Positions 26,007 through 35,309 of a stretch of DNA of 64,000 nt are shown one piece after another. Source of the stretch: SZUA-229 sp041589455. Lineage in GTDB: Bacteria; Pseudomonadota; Gammaproteobacteria; SZUA-229. How positions within the stretch are numbered: position 1 is the stretch's first letter; every line of letters begins with the position of its first letter. Location of the stretch: positions 1 through 64,000 of the forward strand of contig JBFHVQ010000002.1 in assembly GCA_041589455.1 (NCBI GenBank). The letters run 5' to 3'. The notes under the pieces were generated by a model. The model searched no databases. It had not been told where the DNA came from and saw nothing but the letters and a program-made list of their open reading frames with translations. Both the position numbers and the translations under genes were made by a program.

Positions 26007-26582
26007 ATGATAAAAAAAATCTTCCTTTCCACACTTCTGCTAGTTCTATCATCAACTGCATTTGCTACAGACAAGTCGCAGGTACGTATCATCACTAACA
26101 AAGGAATTATTGAGCTTGAACTCAACCCAGAAAAAGCCCCTAATACAGTGAAGAATTTTTTACAGTATGTCGATAACGGACTCTACAACGGCACCATCTT
26201 TCACCGTGTTATTAAAAATTTCATGATTCAGGGCGGTGGCTTTGATAAAGATCTGAACCGTAAACAAACTTTAGCACCTGTGAACAATGAAGCGTTTAAC
26301 GGTCTGAAAAACGAGCGCGGAACCATTGCAATGGCACGCACTAATATGCCCCACTCGGCCACTTCTCAATTCTTTATTAACACCGTAGATAATGAGTTTT
26401 TAAACTTCAGAGAAAAAACCATGCGTGGCTGGGGCTACACTGTGTTCGGAAAAGTAACCAAAGGCATGAAGGTCGTCGATGCTATCGAAAACATCCCTAC
26501 AGGTGCCCGAGGGGTTTTTAGACAAGATGTTCCAGCCGAAGATATTATTATTGAAAAAATAGAAGTGATAACTTCAAAATAG
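26007..26582 (+). CDS. ppiA: Periplasmic cyclophilin-type peptidyl-prolyl isomerase
   Basis: The 191-residue protein has a signal peptide (to SSTAFA) and a cyclophilin domain with FHRVIKNFMIQGGGF, ARTNMPHSATSQFFIN and GYTVFGKVTKGMKVVD. It would speed proline isomerisation in periplasmic proteins. The layout matches PpiA rather than the cytoplasmic PpiB. It ends one base before the convergent GGDEF-EAL gene. Confidence 0.9.
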   Translation: MIKKIFLSTLLLVLSSTAFATDKSQVRIITNKGIIELELNPEKAPNTVKNFLQYVDNGLYNGTIFHRVIKNFMIQGGGFDKDLNRKQTLAPVNNEAFNGLKNERGTIAMARTNMPHSATSQFFINTVDNEFLNFREKTMRGWGYTVFGKVTKGMKVVDAIENIPTGARGVFRQDVPAEDIIIEKIEVITSK

Positions 26583-26583
26583 T

Positions 26584-29124
26584 TTAAATATTATTCTTAT
26601 TAAGTTCAGCTATTGGCGTTGATACATAGTTACCCTGAATATGATCAACGCCACATATTTTTAACAACCTTAAAATCTCAGGACTTTCCACATATTCCGC
26701 CACTGTACTACATCCCAATGAATGCGCAACATCATTCATTGCGGTTACAATCGCCCGATCAATAGCGCCTCGCGCCATACCTTTAACAAATTGCCCATCA
26801 ATTTTAACAAAGTCTGCTGGCAGACTTTTAAGCTGAGAAAACGAGCAAAACCCGGAACCAAAATCATCTAGAGAAAAACGACATCCCATTGCTTTCATTT
26901 CTTCAATAAAATGACTAGCCGCATTAAAATTAGCAATAGCACAGGTTTCCGTTACTTCGAAAATTAATGACGATGTATCTGCCGGGCACTGTTCAACCAT
27001 CTCCTTTATTTTCAAAAGACTGTCTTCTGAAGATATGGTTTGCCCTGAAAGATTAATCGAAAATGAAATATTTGATCGGTGCAAGTGAACCTCGCCGAGC
27101 ACCTCTAATGCTTTATGTATAACCCATAGATCCACTTCAGACATCAAATTAAAACGTTCAGCTGTCGGTATAAAAGCATCTGGATAATAGATCCCCGCCA
27201 CCTCATCTTTCATACGCAACAGGATTTCATAATGAAGAGGATTCTTTTCATCATCAACATATTTAGACCACAAGATTCCATCTTCAGCCGGTAGATGACT
27301 CAAATCAACAGACGACAACTTTAAAATTGGCTGATAATGCAATTCGAAACGATCTTCAAGCATCGCTTCTCGCAAACGCTGCGACCAGCCAAGCTCGCTT
27401 CCCATAAGATTTTTTTCATCGCTCGTCTTCTCATATAGATGTGTCTGATTACGACCACTTCGTTTAGCTATATGGCATGCTATGTCTGCATTTGCCAGCA
27501 CATCTCCAGCTGTCATGCCACTGTTCTCAATTAATGCCACGCCAAAGCTGCCATGCACATTATAATTTTCACCAGCATAGCTAAACTGAAATTTCTCAAG
27601 AACCTGACGAAATGTTTCTGTCACGATCATTGCGGACTCTTCGTCGACATCTTTTAGTATGATCGCAAACTCATCTCCGCCCAACCTAGCCAAAGTATCT
27701 TTTGCACGCAACTTAATAGATAATAATTTAGCTATTTCAATTAATAATCGATCACCAGCATCATGACCCGCAGTATCATTAATATATTTAAATCGATCAA
27801 GATCTAGATATACTAGCGCACTTTTAATTTCTGTTGCGCACACTCGACTAACTTCTGAATCAAGTTGATCTTCAAAATATCGTCTATTACAGAGCTTAGT
27901 TAAGTGGTCATGGGTTGCTTGCCAGTGCAGCTTCTCTTCAAGCATTTTACGTTCAGAAATATCCCTAAACGCAATAACTGAACCTTCCTGCTTATCGTGA
28001 ATTCTTAACGGATAAACCGTACACTCAACAGGCACCGGCTTACCACAGGCATGTTTAAATACAGTCTCCCAGCTTCTAAGCTCCACCCCCTGACCATAAG
28101 AACGATACAATCTATCATGACTTAATATTTTTTCATCGAGGTCATAATGAAAAGCTTCTGCTGCAGACACACCAATGATTTTTTCATCACTGGTTTTACC
28201 AACAATATTCAGTGCTGTGGGATTTACAAACGTAACAACACCTGCTTTATCGACGCCGTAAACCCCTTCACCAACAGATTCTAGTATACCGGCAAGTCGC
28301 TCCCGCTCTGACTCACTATGCTTCTGCACTTCTATAAATCGACTCATTGAAGCGATACGCGCGAGAAACAATTCCTCTGCCTCGTTCTTGAACATACACT
28401 CAACAGCACCGGATTCAAGGCAGTCTTTAATCACTTCATCCAGATAGGTTCCGGTAATAACCGCCGTGCGAATTTTAGAGGTGCGTTTATCATCTCTTAA
28501 TTTCTGACACAAAATATAGCCATTCTGTTCCGGCATAAAATAATCTACAATTGCCAGATCATATTTATTAGTTATCGCCAATTCATATGCTTGCTGTACA
28601 GAGTCTGCTGTTTCAGTAATATATCCATGACGAGTTAACAGCCGCTGATAATAGTGTCGAATACTAGCCGAATCATCCACAAACAAAATACGAATCCCTG
28701 TGGACGATGCACTTATAACTTGCTGCTTCTCCTTCTCGACTCGTGGCCCAAGAAGCTTTTGTAATGTGCCCACATATTCCTGATAATTTTCCCAGGGCAC
28801 CAAAGCTGCATAATGTCGTCTCCCCATCCAGTTGAGCACATCTACATTCGCATCGTGAGAGATAATCAGGACAGGTATATTGTAAAACTGGCGCGTTTCA
28901 AGCAACCGAATCAGGCGATCAGCAGTAGCATGCTGTTTATAGTTTGGCCAGCCGATGACAACCGCCTGGTATTCCCCATATTTCAATAATTCGTCATACG
29001 CTACTTCAAAAGTTTTAGCATCGACCAGCTCATAACCCTGTTTGACGAGCCCTTTCACAAGGATATACCTTAACGTCGCTGATTCCTCAACCAGGAGTAT
29101 GCGCTGCTTAACACTCTCTGTCAT
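26584..29124 (-). CDS. Two-receiver PAS-GGDEF-EAL signalling protein
   Basis: The 846-residue protein carries, in order, a receiver-like domain (about 8-125) that lacks the phosphoacceptor Asp (VVIGWPNY in place of a D-x-P site), a second receiver with an intact site (IVDYFMPEQNG), a PAS domain (about 270-395), GGDEF with RLGGDEF intact and an RxxD inhibitory site (RAKD) five residues before, and an EAL domain. The EAL signature reads EIL but the other catalytic residues (NLSG, ETCAIA, DDFGSG, KID, EYVE) are kept. So it may make and break c-di-GMP. It has no membrane segment. No histidine kinase is adjacent. Confidence 0.9.
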   Translation of the reverse strand: MTESVKQRILLVEESATLRYILVKGLVKQGYELVDAKTFEVAYDELLKYGEYQAVVIGWPNYKQHATADRLIRLLETRQFYNIPVLIISHDANVDVLNWMGRRHYAALVPWENYQEYVGTLQKLLGPRVEKEKQQVISASSTGIRILFVDDSASIRHYYQRLLTRHGYITETADSVQQAYELAITNKYDLAIVDYFMPEQNGYILCQKLRDDKRTSKIRTAVITGTYLDEVIKDCLESGAVECMFKNEAEELFLARIASMSRFIEVQKHSESERERLAGILESVGEGVYGVDKAGVVTFVNPTALNIVGKTSDEKIIGVSAAEAFHYDLDEKILSHDRLYRSYGQGVELRSWETVFKHACGKPVPVECTVYPLRIHDKQEGSVIAFRDISERKMLEEKLHWQATHDHLTKLCNRRYFEDQLDSEVSRVCATEIKSALVYLDLDRFKYINDTAGHDAGDRLLIEIAKLLSIKLRAKDTLARLGGDEFAIILKDVDEESAMIVTETFRQVLEKFQFSYAGENYNVHGSFGVALIENSGMTAGDVLANADIACHIAKRSGRNQTHLYEKTSDEKNLMGSELGWSQRLREAMLEDRFELHYQPILKLSSVDLSHLPAEDGILWSKYVDDEKNPLHYEILLRMKDEVAGIYYPDAFIPTAERFNLMSEVDLWVIHKALEVLGEVHLHRSNISFSINLSGQTISSEDSLLKIKEMVEQCPADTSSLIFEVTETCAIANFNAASHFIEEMKAMGCRFSLDDFGSGFCSFSQLKSLPADFVKIDGQFVKGMARGAIDRAIVTAMNDVAHSLGCSTVAEYVESPEILRLLKICGVDHIQGNYVSTPIAELNKNNI

Positions 29125-29239
29125 GACGTATAACCTTGCTTAACTTTAAGATGCTGATGAATAATAATGACGACCCATTAATTCTTTTTTTAGTCGGATG
29201 AAATATTTAAGAACCCCAGTCTGATGAATATAGCCTGTG

Positions 29240-30184
29240 TCAGGCCGTTTCACCAGCCATTTTATTAAATGCTATTCTACGCCTTAGCCAGCTACTTGCT
29301 ATGGCTGCTGTTAAAATACACCACACTGCAAACAGAGCTCCCGGTAGCGCAGATTCTGCAGGAAAATGCTTTAACGCTAAAGCCACACCCATACCCGCAT
29401 TTTGCATACCCAGTTCTATCATTAATGTAATTCTATACAGCTTTTCGAATCCATATAAACCCGAAAGATACCAGCCAAGTAAATACCCCAGAATATTCAC
29501 CAGCACCACACCCAGCATAACTGACCAGACCATATCAGAAATACGCTGCTGATTTGCCGCAACGGCGTAACTACAGATTATGACAATGGATAAGGCCGCA
29601 ATACCTGGTGCCAGATTTCTCGCACTCTCTAAGTAACGCCCCAACCATCTCTGAACCAGGAGTCCAAGCATTAATGGCAATAAGACTGTTTGTAGAATCG
29701 TCATCATTAGTGGCCAGAATTCTACGGGTAAAATCGCCCCCCCTAGCACCTTCACCAGAAACGGCGTCAACAAAGGCGATAATAGTGTTGCTACTGTAGT
29801 CAGAGTAACCGAAAAGGCCACTGCACCGCCCGCCAGAAAAACAATCACATTACTGGCCATAGCACCAGGCGCACAACCAACGATAATAAAACCAATCGCA
29901 ATAGCTGGTGTAAAGCCCGGATATTGTGCCACCAGGTAAACCAATAATGGCATTACACTAAACTGACTCAGTACACCTAATGCTACTCGCCGCGGCTGAA
30001 CGATTTCATTTTGTAGATCTCTGGCATTCAGCACCAGACCTAAAGCAAACATAGTGGCTGCAAAGAACCAGAGAAAATATCCCTTAAACACCAGAAAAAC
30101 TGGGGGATAGAGATAAGCGATTATGGCTCCCAGCAAAGTTAAAGCCGCAAGCTGACTGGCAATAAAGCTAAAAATTTTCTGCAT
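29240..30184 (-). CDS. BASS-family transporter (second copy)
   Basis: The 314-residue protein has about ten helices and the motifs VGCAPGAMASNVIVFLAGG and IELGMQNAGMGVALALKHF, closely matching the BASS gene at 23498-24403. It lies 14 bases downstream of the DUF302-domain gene. Substrate unknown. A slightly longer tail ends in SSWLRRRIAFNK. Confidence 0.88.
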   Translation of the reverse strand: MQKIFSFIASQLAALTLLGAIIAYLYPPVFLVFKGYFLWFFAATMFALGLVLNARDLQNEIVQPRRVALGVLSQFSVMPLLVYLVAQYPGFTPAIAIGFIIVGCAPGAMASNVIVFLAGGAVAFSVTLTTVATLLSPLLTPFLVKVLGGAILPVEFWPLMMTILQTVLLPLMLGLLVQRWLGRYLESARNLAPGIAALSIVIICSYAVAANQQRISDMVWSVMLGVVLVNILGYLLGWYLSGLYGFEKLYRITLMIELGMQNAGMGVALALKHFPAESALPGALFAVWCILTAAIASSWLRRRIAFNKMAGETA

Positions 30185-30198
30185 ACTAATGATCTAAC

Positions 30199-30681
30199 CT
30201 AAAATGCTTTCAAACCTGTATTAATAGCTTTAATAACATCTTGCTCTACTTCAAGAAGAATACGTTTCGCAGGACTGGTCGCTGCAATAACACTTGGTCT
30301 GGCAAAAACCACATAACTCTTACCCTGCTTTTCGTAAAGCCCGATTCGTAACGGACACAATGAGAGCATATCCGGGTCTGCATTACTTACTTCATTGGCA
30401 TACCAGGCATTGCAAAATACCATGCTACGAATACTGCTCAGTTGATTACGGTTATAATTTGCACCCCATCGCTCAGAAAAACGCTTCAGGTTGTTACTAA
30501 TTTCTGGCTCAAAAACAACAAAAAAACGCGCATCTTCCAGTGCTTTATAAATAGCCGGATAGACTTTTTCCATTGGCACACTTACCTCACGTTTGAAAAC
30601 GTTAGATGACTCAGCTTTCAAAATAGATAACGGCGCCATTAACATCAGCATTAACAGGCCTGATAAGATTGCTTTAAACAT
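30199..30681 (-). CDS. Periplasmic DUF302-domain protein
   Basis: The start is ATG 30681, with AGGGGC upstream; an upstream TTG at 30711 adds ten residues before the signal peptide. The 160-residue protein has a signal peptide (cleavage near LKAES) and a DUF302 domain (KALEDARFFVVFEPEI, VVFARPSVIAATSPAKRILLEVE). DUF302 proteins are small and uncharacterised, often found with redox or sulfur genes. It is divergent from hemB, whose ORF can be extended to overlap this region. Confidence 0.75.
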   Translation of the reverse strand: MFKAILSGLLMLMLMAPLSILKAESSNVFKREVSVPMEKVYPAIYKALEDARFFVVFEPEISNNLKRFSERWGANYNRNQLSSIRSMVFCNAWYANEVSNADPDMLSLCPLRIGLYEKQGKSYVVFARPSVIAATSPAKRILLEVEQDVIKAINTGLKAF

Positions 30682-30785
30682 GGAATTGCCCCTGTATAGA
30701 TTGATTATCAATGGGTAGAATACAAGCTTTATCGGGTCAGCAACACTATCCCGAGTTAATTTACAGCTATTTTCAGGACTTCAAA

Positions 30786-31787
30786 GTGAATAATACAAGT
30801 AATTTTCCCTGGTTACGTATGCGCCGTATGCGTCGTGATGATTTTAGCCGCCGTCTGATGCGTGAAAACCAGCTATCTTCAGCCGACCTGATTTATCCCA
30901 TGTTTGTACTTGAGGGTGAGCAACAACGCGAAGCCGTACCATCTATGCCAGGGGTAGAGCGCCTCAGCATCGATTTACTGGTTAAGGAAGCCGAAGAATG
31001 TGTTGACCTGGGCATTCCTCTCCTTGCACTGTTTCCGGTTGTCCCTGAAGAAAAAAAATCTCTCGATGCTGCAGAAGCCTATAACCCCGATGGTCTTGCA
31101 CAACGTGCGGTAAGAGCCATTAAAGCGGCTTGCCCCGAGCTTGGTATTATGACCGATGTTGCACTAGACCCATTCACCACTCATGGTCAGGATGGCCTAA
31201 TTGATGACAGCGGCTATGTACTGAATGATGAAACTACCGAGGTACTCTGTAAACAGGCGGTTTCACATGCCGAAGCTGGCGCCGATATTGTTGGCCCTTC
31301 AGATATGATGGATGGCCGCATTGGTGAAATCCGTGAAGCACTTGAGTCTGCAGGTCACATTTATACACGAATACTTGCCTATTCAGCAAAATACGCCTCC
31401 AGCTTTTATGGCCCGTTCCGTGATGCAGTGGGTTCGGCCAGCAACCTCAAAGGCGGCAACAAGTATACTTATCAAATGGACCCGGCCAACTCCGATGAAG
31501 CCATTCGCGAAGTCACTCTCGATCTCCAGGAAGGCGCCGATATGGTGATGGTAAAACCCGGCATGCCCTATCTTGATATCGTGCAACGAGTTAAAGCCGA
31601 GCTCGCTGTGCCCACTTACGCATATCATGTGAGTGGCGAATATGCGATGCTCAAAGCAGCCGCACAAAACGGCTGGCTAGATGAAAAAGCCTGTGTACTA
31701 GAAGCCTTATTATGCTTCAAACGTGCGGGGGCAGATGGCATTCTGACTTACTACGCTAAAGATGTTGCTGATTGGCTTCAGGAGTAA
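30786..31787 (+). CDS. hemB: Delta-aminolevulinic acid dehydratase (porphobilinogen synthase)
   Basis: HemB joins two 5-aminolevulinate molecules to make porphobilinogen in haem synthesis. The 333-residue protein has the Schiff-base lysines (YSAKYASSFYGPFRDA, MVKPGMPYLD). The metal loop reads DVALDPFTTHGQDG, with Asp in place of the zinc-site cysteines, so this is the Mg2+-dependent type found in many proteobacteria. I chose GTG 30786, since AGGA precedes it and the family starts near this point; an ATG at 30711 would add 25 residues. aroE follows six bases downstream. Confidence 0.93.
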   Translation: MNNTSNFPWLRMRRMRRDDFSRRLMRENQLSSADLIYPMFVLEGEQQREAVPSMPGVERLSIDLLVKEAEECVDLGIPLLALFPVVPEEKKSLDAAEAYNPDGLAQRAVRAIKAACPELGIMTDVALDPFTTHGQDGLIDDSGYVLNDETTEVLCKQAVSHAEAGADIVGPSDMMDGRIGEIREALESAGHIYTRILAYSAKYASSFYGPFRDAVGSASNLKGGNKYTYQMDPANSDEAIREVTLDLQEGADMVMVKPGMPYLDIVQRVKAELAVPTYAYHVSGEYAMLKAAAQNGWLDEKACVLEALLCFKRAGADGILTYYAKDVADWLQE

Positions 31788-31793
31788 CCCACT

Positions 31794-32621
31794 ATGCCAA
31801 CAGATCATTATGCGGTTATTGGTAACCCCATTGGCCATAGCAAATCACCTCAGATACACACTGCCTTCGCTGAACAAACCGATGAATCACTGGTTTACAC
31901 TGCGGAGCTGGTTGAAATCGGCAAGGTAGCCGAGTTTGTAAATCACTTTATCCAAAACCAGGGAAAAGGACTCAATGTCACTGTGCCATTCAAACAGGAT
32001 GCTTTTGAGTTGGCCACTCAGTTAAGTGATCGCGCGCAACGCGCTGGCGCGGTCAATACACTGGTTCTAGAGGGTTCAACTATATATGGTGACACCACCG
32101 ATGGCATCGGCCTGCTTAATGATCTTACAAAAAACCACCAGCAAGCCATACAGGGCAAGCGTATATTAATTATTGGCGCAGGCGGCGCGGTCAGAGGGGT
32201 ACTGGAGCCACTATTAGAACAAAATCCAGACTGCCTCGTCATTGCCAACCGAACCGTCGCAAAGGCACAGCAACTCGCTCATGACTTTGCCAGCTTTGGC
32301 AATATTTCAGCCTGTGGTTACGACGAGCTGCAGGGGCAGCAATTTGAAATCATTATCAACGGAACGTCAGCTAGCCTGACTGGTGAATTACCACCATTAG
32401 CCGATGGCTTGCTAGCGCCTGGTGCTTGCGCTTATGACATGATGTATGGGGCGGACGATACACCCTTTATGAGCTGGGCTCGATCACAAGGTGCTACTCA
32501 CATTTTTGATGGTCTGGGAATGCTGGTCGAGCAGGCAGCGGAATCCTTTTATATCTGGAGAAAAAAACGCCCCGAGACTCGAGACGTTATTCAGATGTTG
32601 CGCCAGGCGATTAACGCCTGA
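31794..32621 (+). CDS. aroE: Shikimate dehydrogenase
   Basis: The 275-residue enzyme reduces 3-dehydroshikimate to shikimate with NADPH in aromatic amino acid synthesis. Motifs: YAVIGNPIGHSKSPQIH (substrate), LNVTVPFKQ with the catalytic Lys, GDTTDGIGLLND, LIIGAGGAVRGV (NADP loop) and NRT after the second strand. A good ribosome site (CAGGAG) overlaps the end of hemB, so the two are co-transcribed. Confidence 0.95.
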   Translation: MPTDHYAVIGNPIGHSKSPQIHTAFAEQTDESLVYTAELVEIGKVAEFVNHFIQNQGKGLNVTVPFKQDAFELATQLSDRAQRAGAVNTLVLEGSTIYGDTTDGIGLLNDLTKNHQQAIQGKRILIIGAGGAVRGVLEPLLEQNPDCLVIANRTVAKAQQLAHDFASFGNISACGYDELQGQQFEIIINGTSASLTGELPPLADGLLAPGACAYDMMYGADDTPFMSWARSQGATHIFDGLGMLVEQAAESFYIWRKKRPETRDVIQMLRQAINA

Positions 32622-32650
32622 GCACAACTTGGCGGATTCGGCAGGCTCGC

Positions 32651-33052
32651 TTACACCTGATGCTCAGGCGGAATCACCACCTGCATTTCTGCTGATTTCC
32701 AGGCAGCAAGACCACCATTAATGTTTTTCACATTTTTAAAACCCATCTGCTTCAGCACCGATGCGGCCATTGCTGCACGTCCAGAGGTTGCACAAAAGGT
32801 TAGCCATTTTTTATCACGATCCATCATGTGTGTATTTTTACCCGGGTACTGACGATCACAGGCCGCCTCAAGAATCCCTCTGGGTAAATTCAGCGCACCA
32901 TCAATTGTCCCAGCATGATATTCAGCCGGCTCCCTGACATCCAGCACCTGATAACCTTCATCCAGCAGGCTAACCACTTCATTCACTTCGACTTCTTCAA
33001 TTTGTGACTTTGCTGCTTTAACAAAGTCCATCAGTGTTTTTTCTTCACTCAT
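32651..33052 (-). CDS. Rhodanese-domain protein
   Basis: The start ATG 33052 gives 133 residues; an overlapping TTG at 33079 would be coupled to the upstream stop. A single rhodanese domain carries VLDVREPAEYHAGTIDGALN and active-site Cys in TFCATSGRAAMAA. It would move persulfide sulfur. It follows the DUF2914 gene and ends 30 bases from aroE, converging with it. Confidence 0.87.
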   Translation of the reverse strand: MSEEKTLMDFVKAAKSQIEEVEVNEVVSLLDEGYQVLDVREPAEYHAGTIDGALNLPRGILEAACDRQYPGKNTHMMDRDKKWLTFCATSGRAAMAASVLKQMGFKNVKNINGGLAAWKSAEMQVVIPPEHQV

Positions 33053-33075
33053 ACCGCTTTTCTCTCGTTTCTCAT

Positions 33076-33498
33076 TCAATGCTTCAGCACAGACGACACC
33101 TTAACGGGCTCCTCAATCTGTGTAAATTCAAATTGTTGCTGTTCCATTATGTTGCCACCCTCATCGAGTACGGACACCTGCCATGCTCCCATCCAGTTCG
33201 ATTGCATGTTTTTAGTAGACCAGGTACGCCAACGTTGAGCGCCAATTTCAAATGACACCTCTGCCATTAATTTCCCATTATATTCCCATCTATGGGTAAT
33301 AGTATGCCCTTTCAAGCCTCGTAACTCAGTAAAGTAGTACACTCGACTTAGCTCATTACTCACTTGCTGAAGGTTTGATACCGGTTCCTTATTAATAACA
33401 CCCGTTGTAATTATGCTTCGTCTTACACCGGTTTCTGCCATCACCCAGGCAGGCAACAACCCTGCCAGTAACAGAATCCATACCATCTTTTGCTTCAT
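33076..33498 (-). CDS. Periplasmic DUF2914-domain protein
   Basis: The 140-residue protein has a signal peptide (AWVMA) and a DUF2914 domain: RVYYFTELRGLKGHTITHRWEY, RWRTWSTKNM, GAWQVSVLDEGG. The domain is found in several envelope proteins but has no known function. The stop codon overlaps an upstream TTG of the rhodanese frame. It is in a minus-strand run with the gamma carbonic anhydrase upstream. Confidence 0.8.
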   Translation of the reverse strand: MKQKMVWILLLAGLLPAWVMAETGVRRSIITTGVINKEPVSNLQQVSNELSRVYYFTELRGLKGHTITHRWEYNGKLMAEVSFEIGAQRWRTWSTKNMQSNWMGAWQVSVLDEGGNIMEQQQFEFTQIEEPVKVSSVLKH

Positions 33499-33567
33499 TC
33501 TCCCCCCTTACCAAACTGCATTTATTTACTATCTTTGATTTTTATATTTTTCAACATCAACAAGCTT

Positions 33568-34104
33568 TCAGTTATCCGTCAGATATTCGTCTTTCAGACC
33601 GACATAGTGTTGTGCAGAATAACTTAAAAAATCTCTTTCTTTCTGGTTCAGCTCCCTAACCTGCCGTGCTGGTGAACCCAAATATAGATACCCTCCCTGA
33701 AGTACCTTACCCGGTGAAACAACACTGCCTGCTCCCACCATAGTCCCTTCCTCAATCACTGCGCCATCCAGTATCACAGAGCCCATACCAATCAGGCATC
33801 GATCTTCTATTATGCACGCATGTATCACCGCACTATGGCCAATAGTGACATCTGAACCAATGTGCAGGGCGTTACCCTCAGGACTCAACGGCCCTTTATG
33901 CGTCACATGCAAGACACTGCCATCCTGTATATTGGTGCGGTCACCAATGCGTATAATATTCACATCACCGCGGATAGCCACCATTGGCCAGACTGAACAA
34001 TCCTCACCGATGACAACATCACCAATAACCGCGGCAGCAATATCAACATATGTACGCTCACCGATAACAGGCATGATATTTTTGAAAGGGCGAATATGAT
34101 TCAT
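33568..34104 (-). CDS. Gamma carbonic anhydrase-family protein (YrdA-like)
   Basis: The 178-residue protein is a left-handed beta helix made of hexapeptide repeats (VIGDVVIGEDCSVWP, VTIGHSAVIHACIIEDRCLIGMGS). The metal-site histidines are present in VTHKG and GHSAVIH. Such proteins fold as trimers and may have carbonic anhydrase or ferripyochelin-binding-like roles; many YrdA-like members show no activity. No neighbouring gene points to a substrate. Confidence 0.9.
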   Translation of the reverse strand: MNHIRPFKNIMPVIGERTYVDIAAAVIGDVVIGEDCSVWPMVAIRGDVNIIRIGDRTNIQDGSVLHVTHKGPLSPEGNALHIGSDVTIGHSAVIHACIIEDRCLIGMGSVILDGAVIEEGTMVGAGSVVSPGKVLQGGYLYLGSPARQVRELNQKERDFLSYSAQHYVGLKDEYLTDN

Positions 34105-34207
34105 GGATAACTGATTAACCTTGAGTTTTTAAAATGCCCATATTTCAAAACACACATAGGCAATTTGTTAATAAACGCAGGCTACACCGAAAAAACGGTT
34201 GCTGCAA

Positions 34208-34570
34208 TCACTCGGGCGAGTGATAGGACAAGCGATTCAGGATCTTTTCCCTAAGTGCCTGAGTGCTTTCAATCTGGTCTATTTCAGTCTTACTCATCCA
34301 GAGTTTAAAGTCATTTCCCTGTTGTTCATATATCGCAGGAAAGGGGCCTCTCAAGCCAGTTTCCTCGGCAAACTGATCACGATGCAAAAAACGGATTTCG
34401 CTATTCATTTGCTGAAGAAAGCTGGACCACTCATCACGCATAGTAAAGTAACCATGAGTGAGTTCGCACAAATGGCACTGATAAGTATCGGGTGAAACTA
34501 TTTTATGGCCAATATCTGCCAATGTATTAAATACGCCACTATCTGCGTTATAGACAAACACCAGCTGCAT
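34208..34570 (-). CDS. Conserved protein of unknown function, CxxC-containing
   Basis: The start at 34570 is supported by AGGAGC seven bases upstream and a strong N-terminus (MQLVFVYNADSG). The 120-residue protein has YQCHLCELTHG near residues 30-40, a CxxC followed by His that could bind a metal or act as a thiol pair, and no signal peptide. It lies 12 bases downstream of the ArsR-rhodanese regulator on the same strand, so the two are probably co-transcribed and it may act in the same arsenic or sulfur pathway. Function unknown. Confidence 0.75.
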   Translation of the reverse strand: MQLVFVYNADSGVFNTLADIGHKIVSPDTYQCHLCELTHGYFTMRDEWSSFLQQMNSEIRFLHRDQFAEETGLRGPFPAIYEQQGNDFKLWMSKTEIDQIESTQALREKILNRLSYHSPE

Positions 34571-34581
34571 TTTAGCTCCTG

Positions 34582-35241
34582 CTATTCTGTTGACGATTCG
34601 ACAGGGTATCCTGCACTTTTCCATTCCGGAAAGCCTTCTTCAAGACGACTCGCAGTGAAACCCATTTTCCGCAATTGCTCCACTGCATCAAAGGAATACA
34701 CACAGTAAGGCCCTCTGCAATAAGCCACTACCTGACGCCCCGGGTCTATTTGCCTTAAACGCTCCTGCAGCTGATCCGGTGGAACATTAATCGCACCAGG
34801 CAGGTGCCCCGACGCAAACTCATCTGCAGGACGAACATCTATCACCGTTACCTGGCCTTGCTCCACCTGCTTACAGAGCTCTTCGCGAGGTAGTGGTGGG
34901 CTCTGGTCTTTCTCACCCAGATAGGAGCCTGCTAACAGATTTACATCCGCCAGATGCCGCTCCGATACTACTCTAAGCATTCTTAGCAGCTCCACCACGT
35001 CATCACTGTTAATACGGTAAAAAACCTTTAGCCCTCGTTTATGGCTTTGTACCAGGCCCGCCTGACGGAGCTGCTGCAGGTGCTGAGAGGTATTGGCGAC
35101 ACTCAGGCCCGATAGCCCGGAAAGCTCTTCAACACTACGCTCTGCCTGAGCCAGGTAATCCAGTATCTGCAGACGGTTTGCATTACTAAGCGCCTTGCCT
35201 ATGCGGGAGAACTGGCCAAACAGCTCCTCTTTAAAACTCAT
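34582..35241 (-). CDS. ArsR/SmtB-type regulator fused to a rhodanese domain
   Basis: The 219-residue protein has an N-terminal winged-helix (about 1-95: ALSNANRLQILDYL, LSVANTSQHLQQLRQAGLV) and a C-terminal rhodanese domain (about 115-215: VIDVRPADEFASGHLPGAIN) with CRGPYC, Cys 175 and 180. The DNA-binding half (1-110) contains no cysteine, so it lacks the CxC arsenic site of classical ArsR and the thiols of SqrR/BigR. The rhodanese cysteines may be the sensor. It diverges from the arsenic cluster across a perfect palindrome. AGAGG precedes the ATG. Confidence 0.88.
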   Translation of the reverse strand: MSFKEELFGQFSRIGKALSNANRLQILDYLAQAERSVEELSGLSGLSVANTSQHLQQLRQAGLVQSHKRGLKVFYRINSDDVVELLRMLRVVSERHLADVNLLAGSYLGEKDQSPPLPREELCKQVEQGQVTVIDVRPADEFASGHLPGAINVPPDQLQERLRQIDPGRQVVAYCRGPYCVYSFDAVEQLRKMGFTASRLEEGFPEWKSAGYPVESSTE

Positions 35242-35280
35242 TCATATCACCTCTAATAGATAGATTAGATTTTATGCTGT

Positions 35281-35309
35281 TGACTGATGTTTGACTATTT
35301 ATTATTCTA
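35281..35309 (+). promoter_or_regulatory. Candidate promoter of the hydroxylase-arsM operon
   Basis: TTGACT (35281-35286) and TATTCT (35304-35309) are 17 bases apart. The operator-like palindrome starts at the last -10 base, so a bound repressor would block initiation. The leader would be about 60 bases. Confidence 0.45.
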
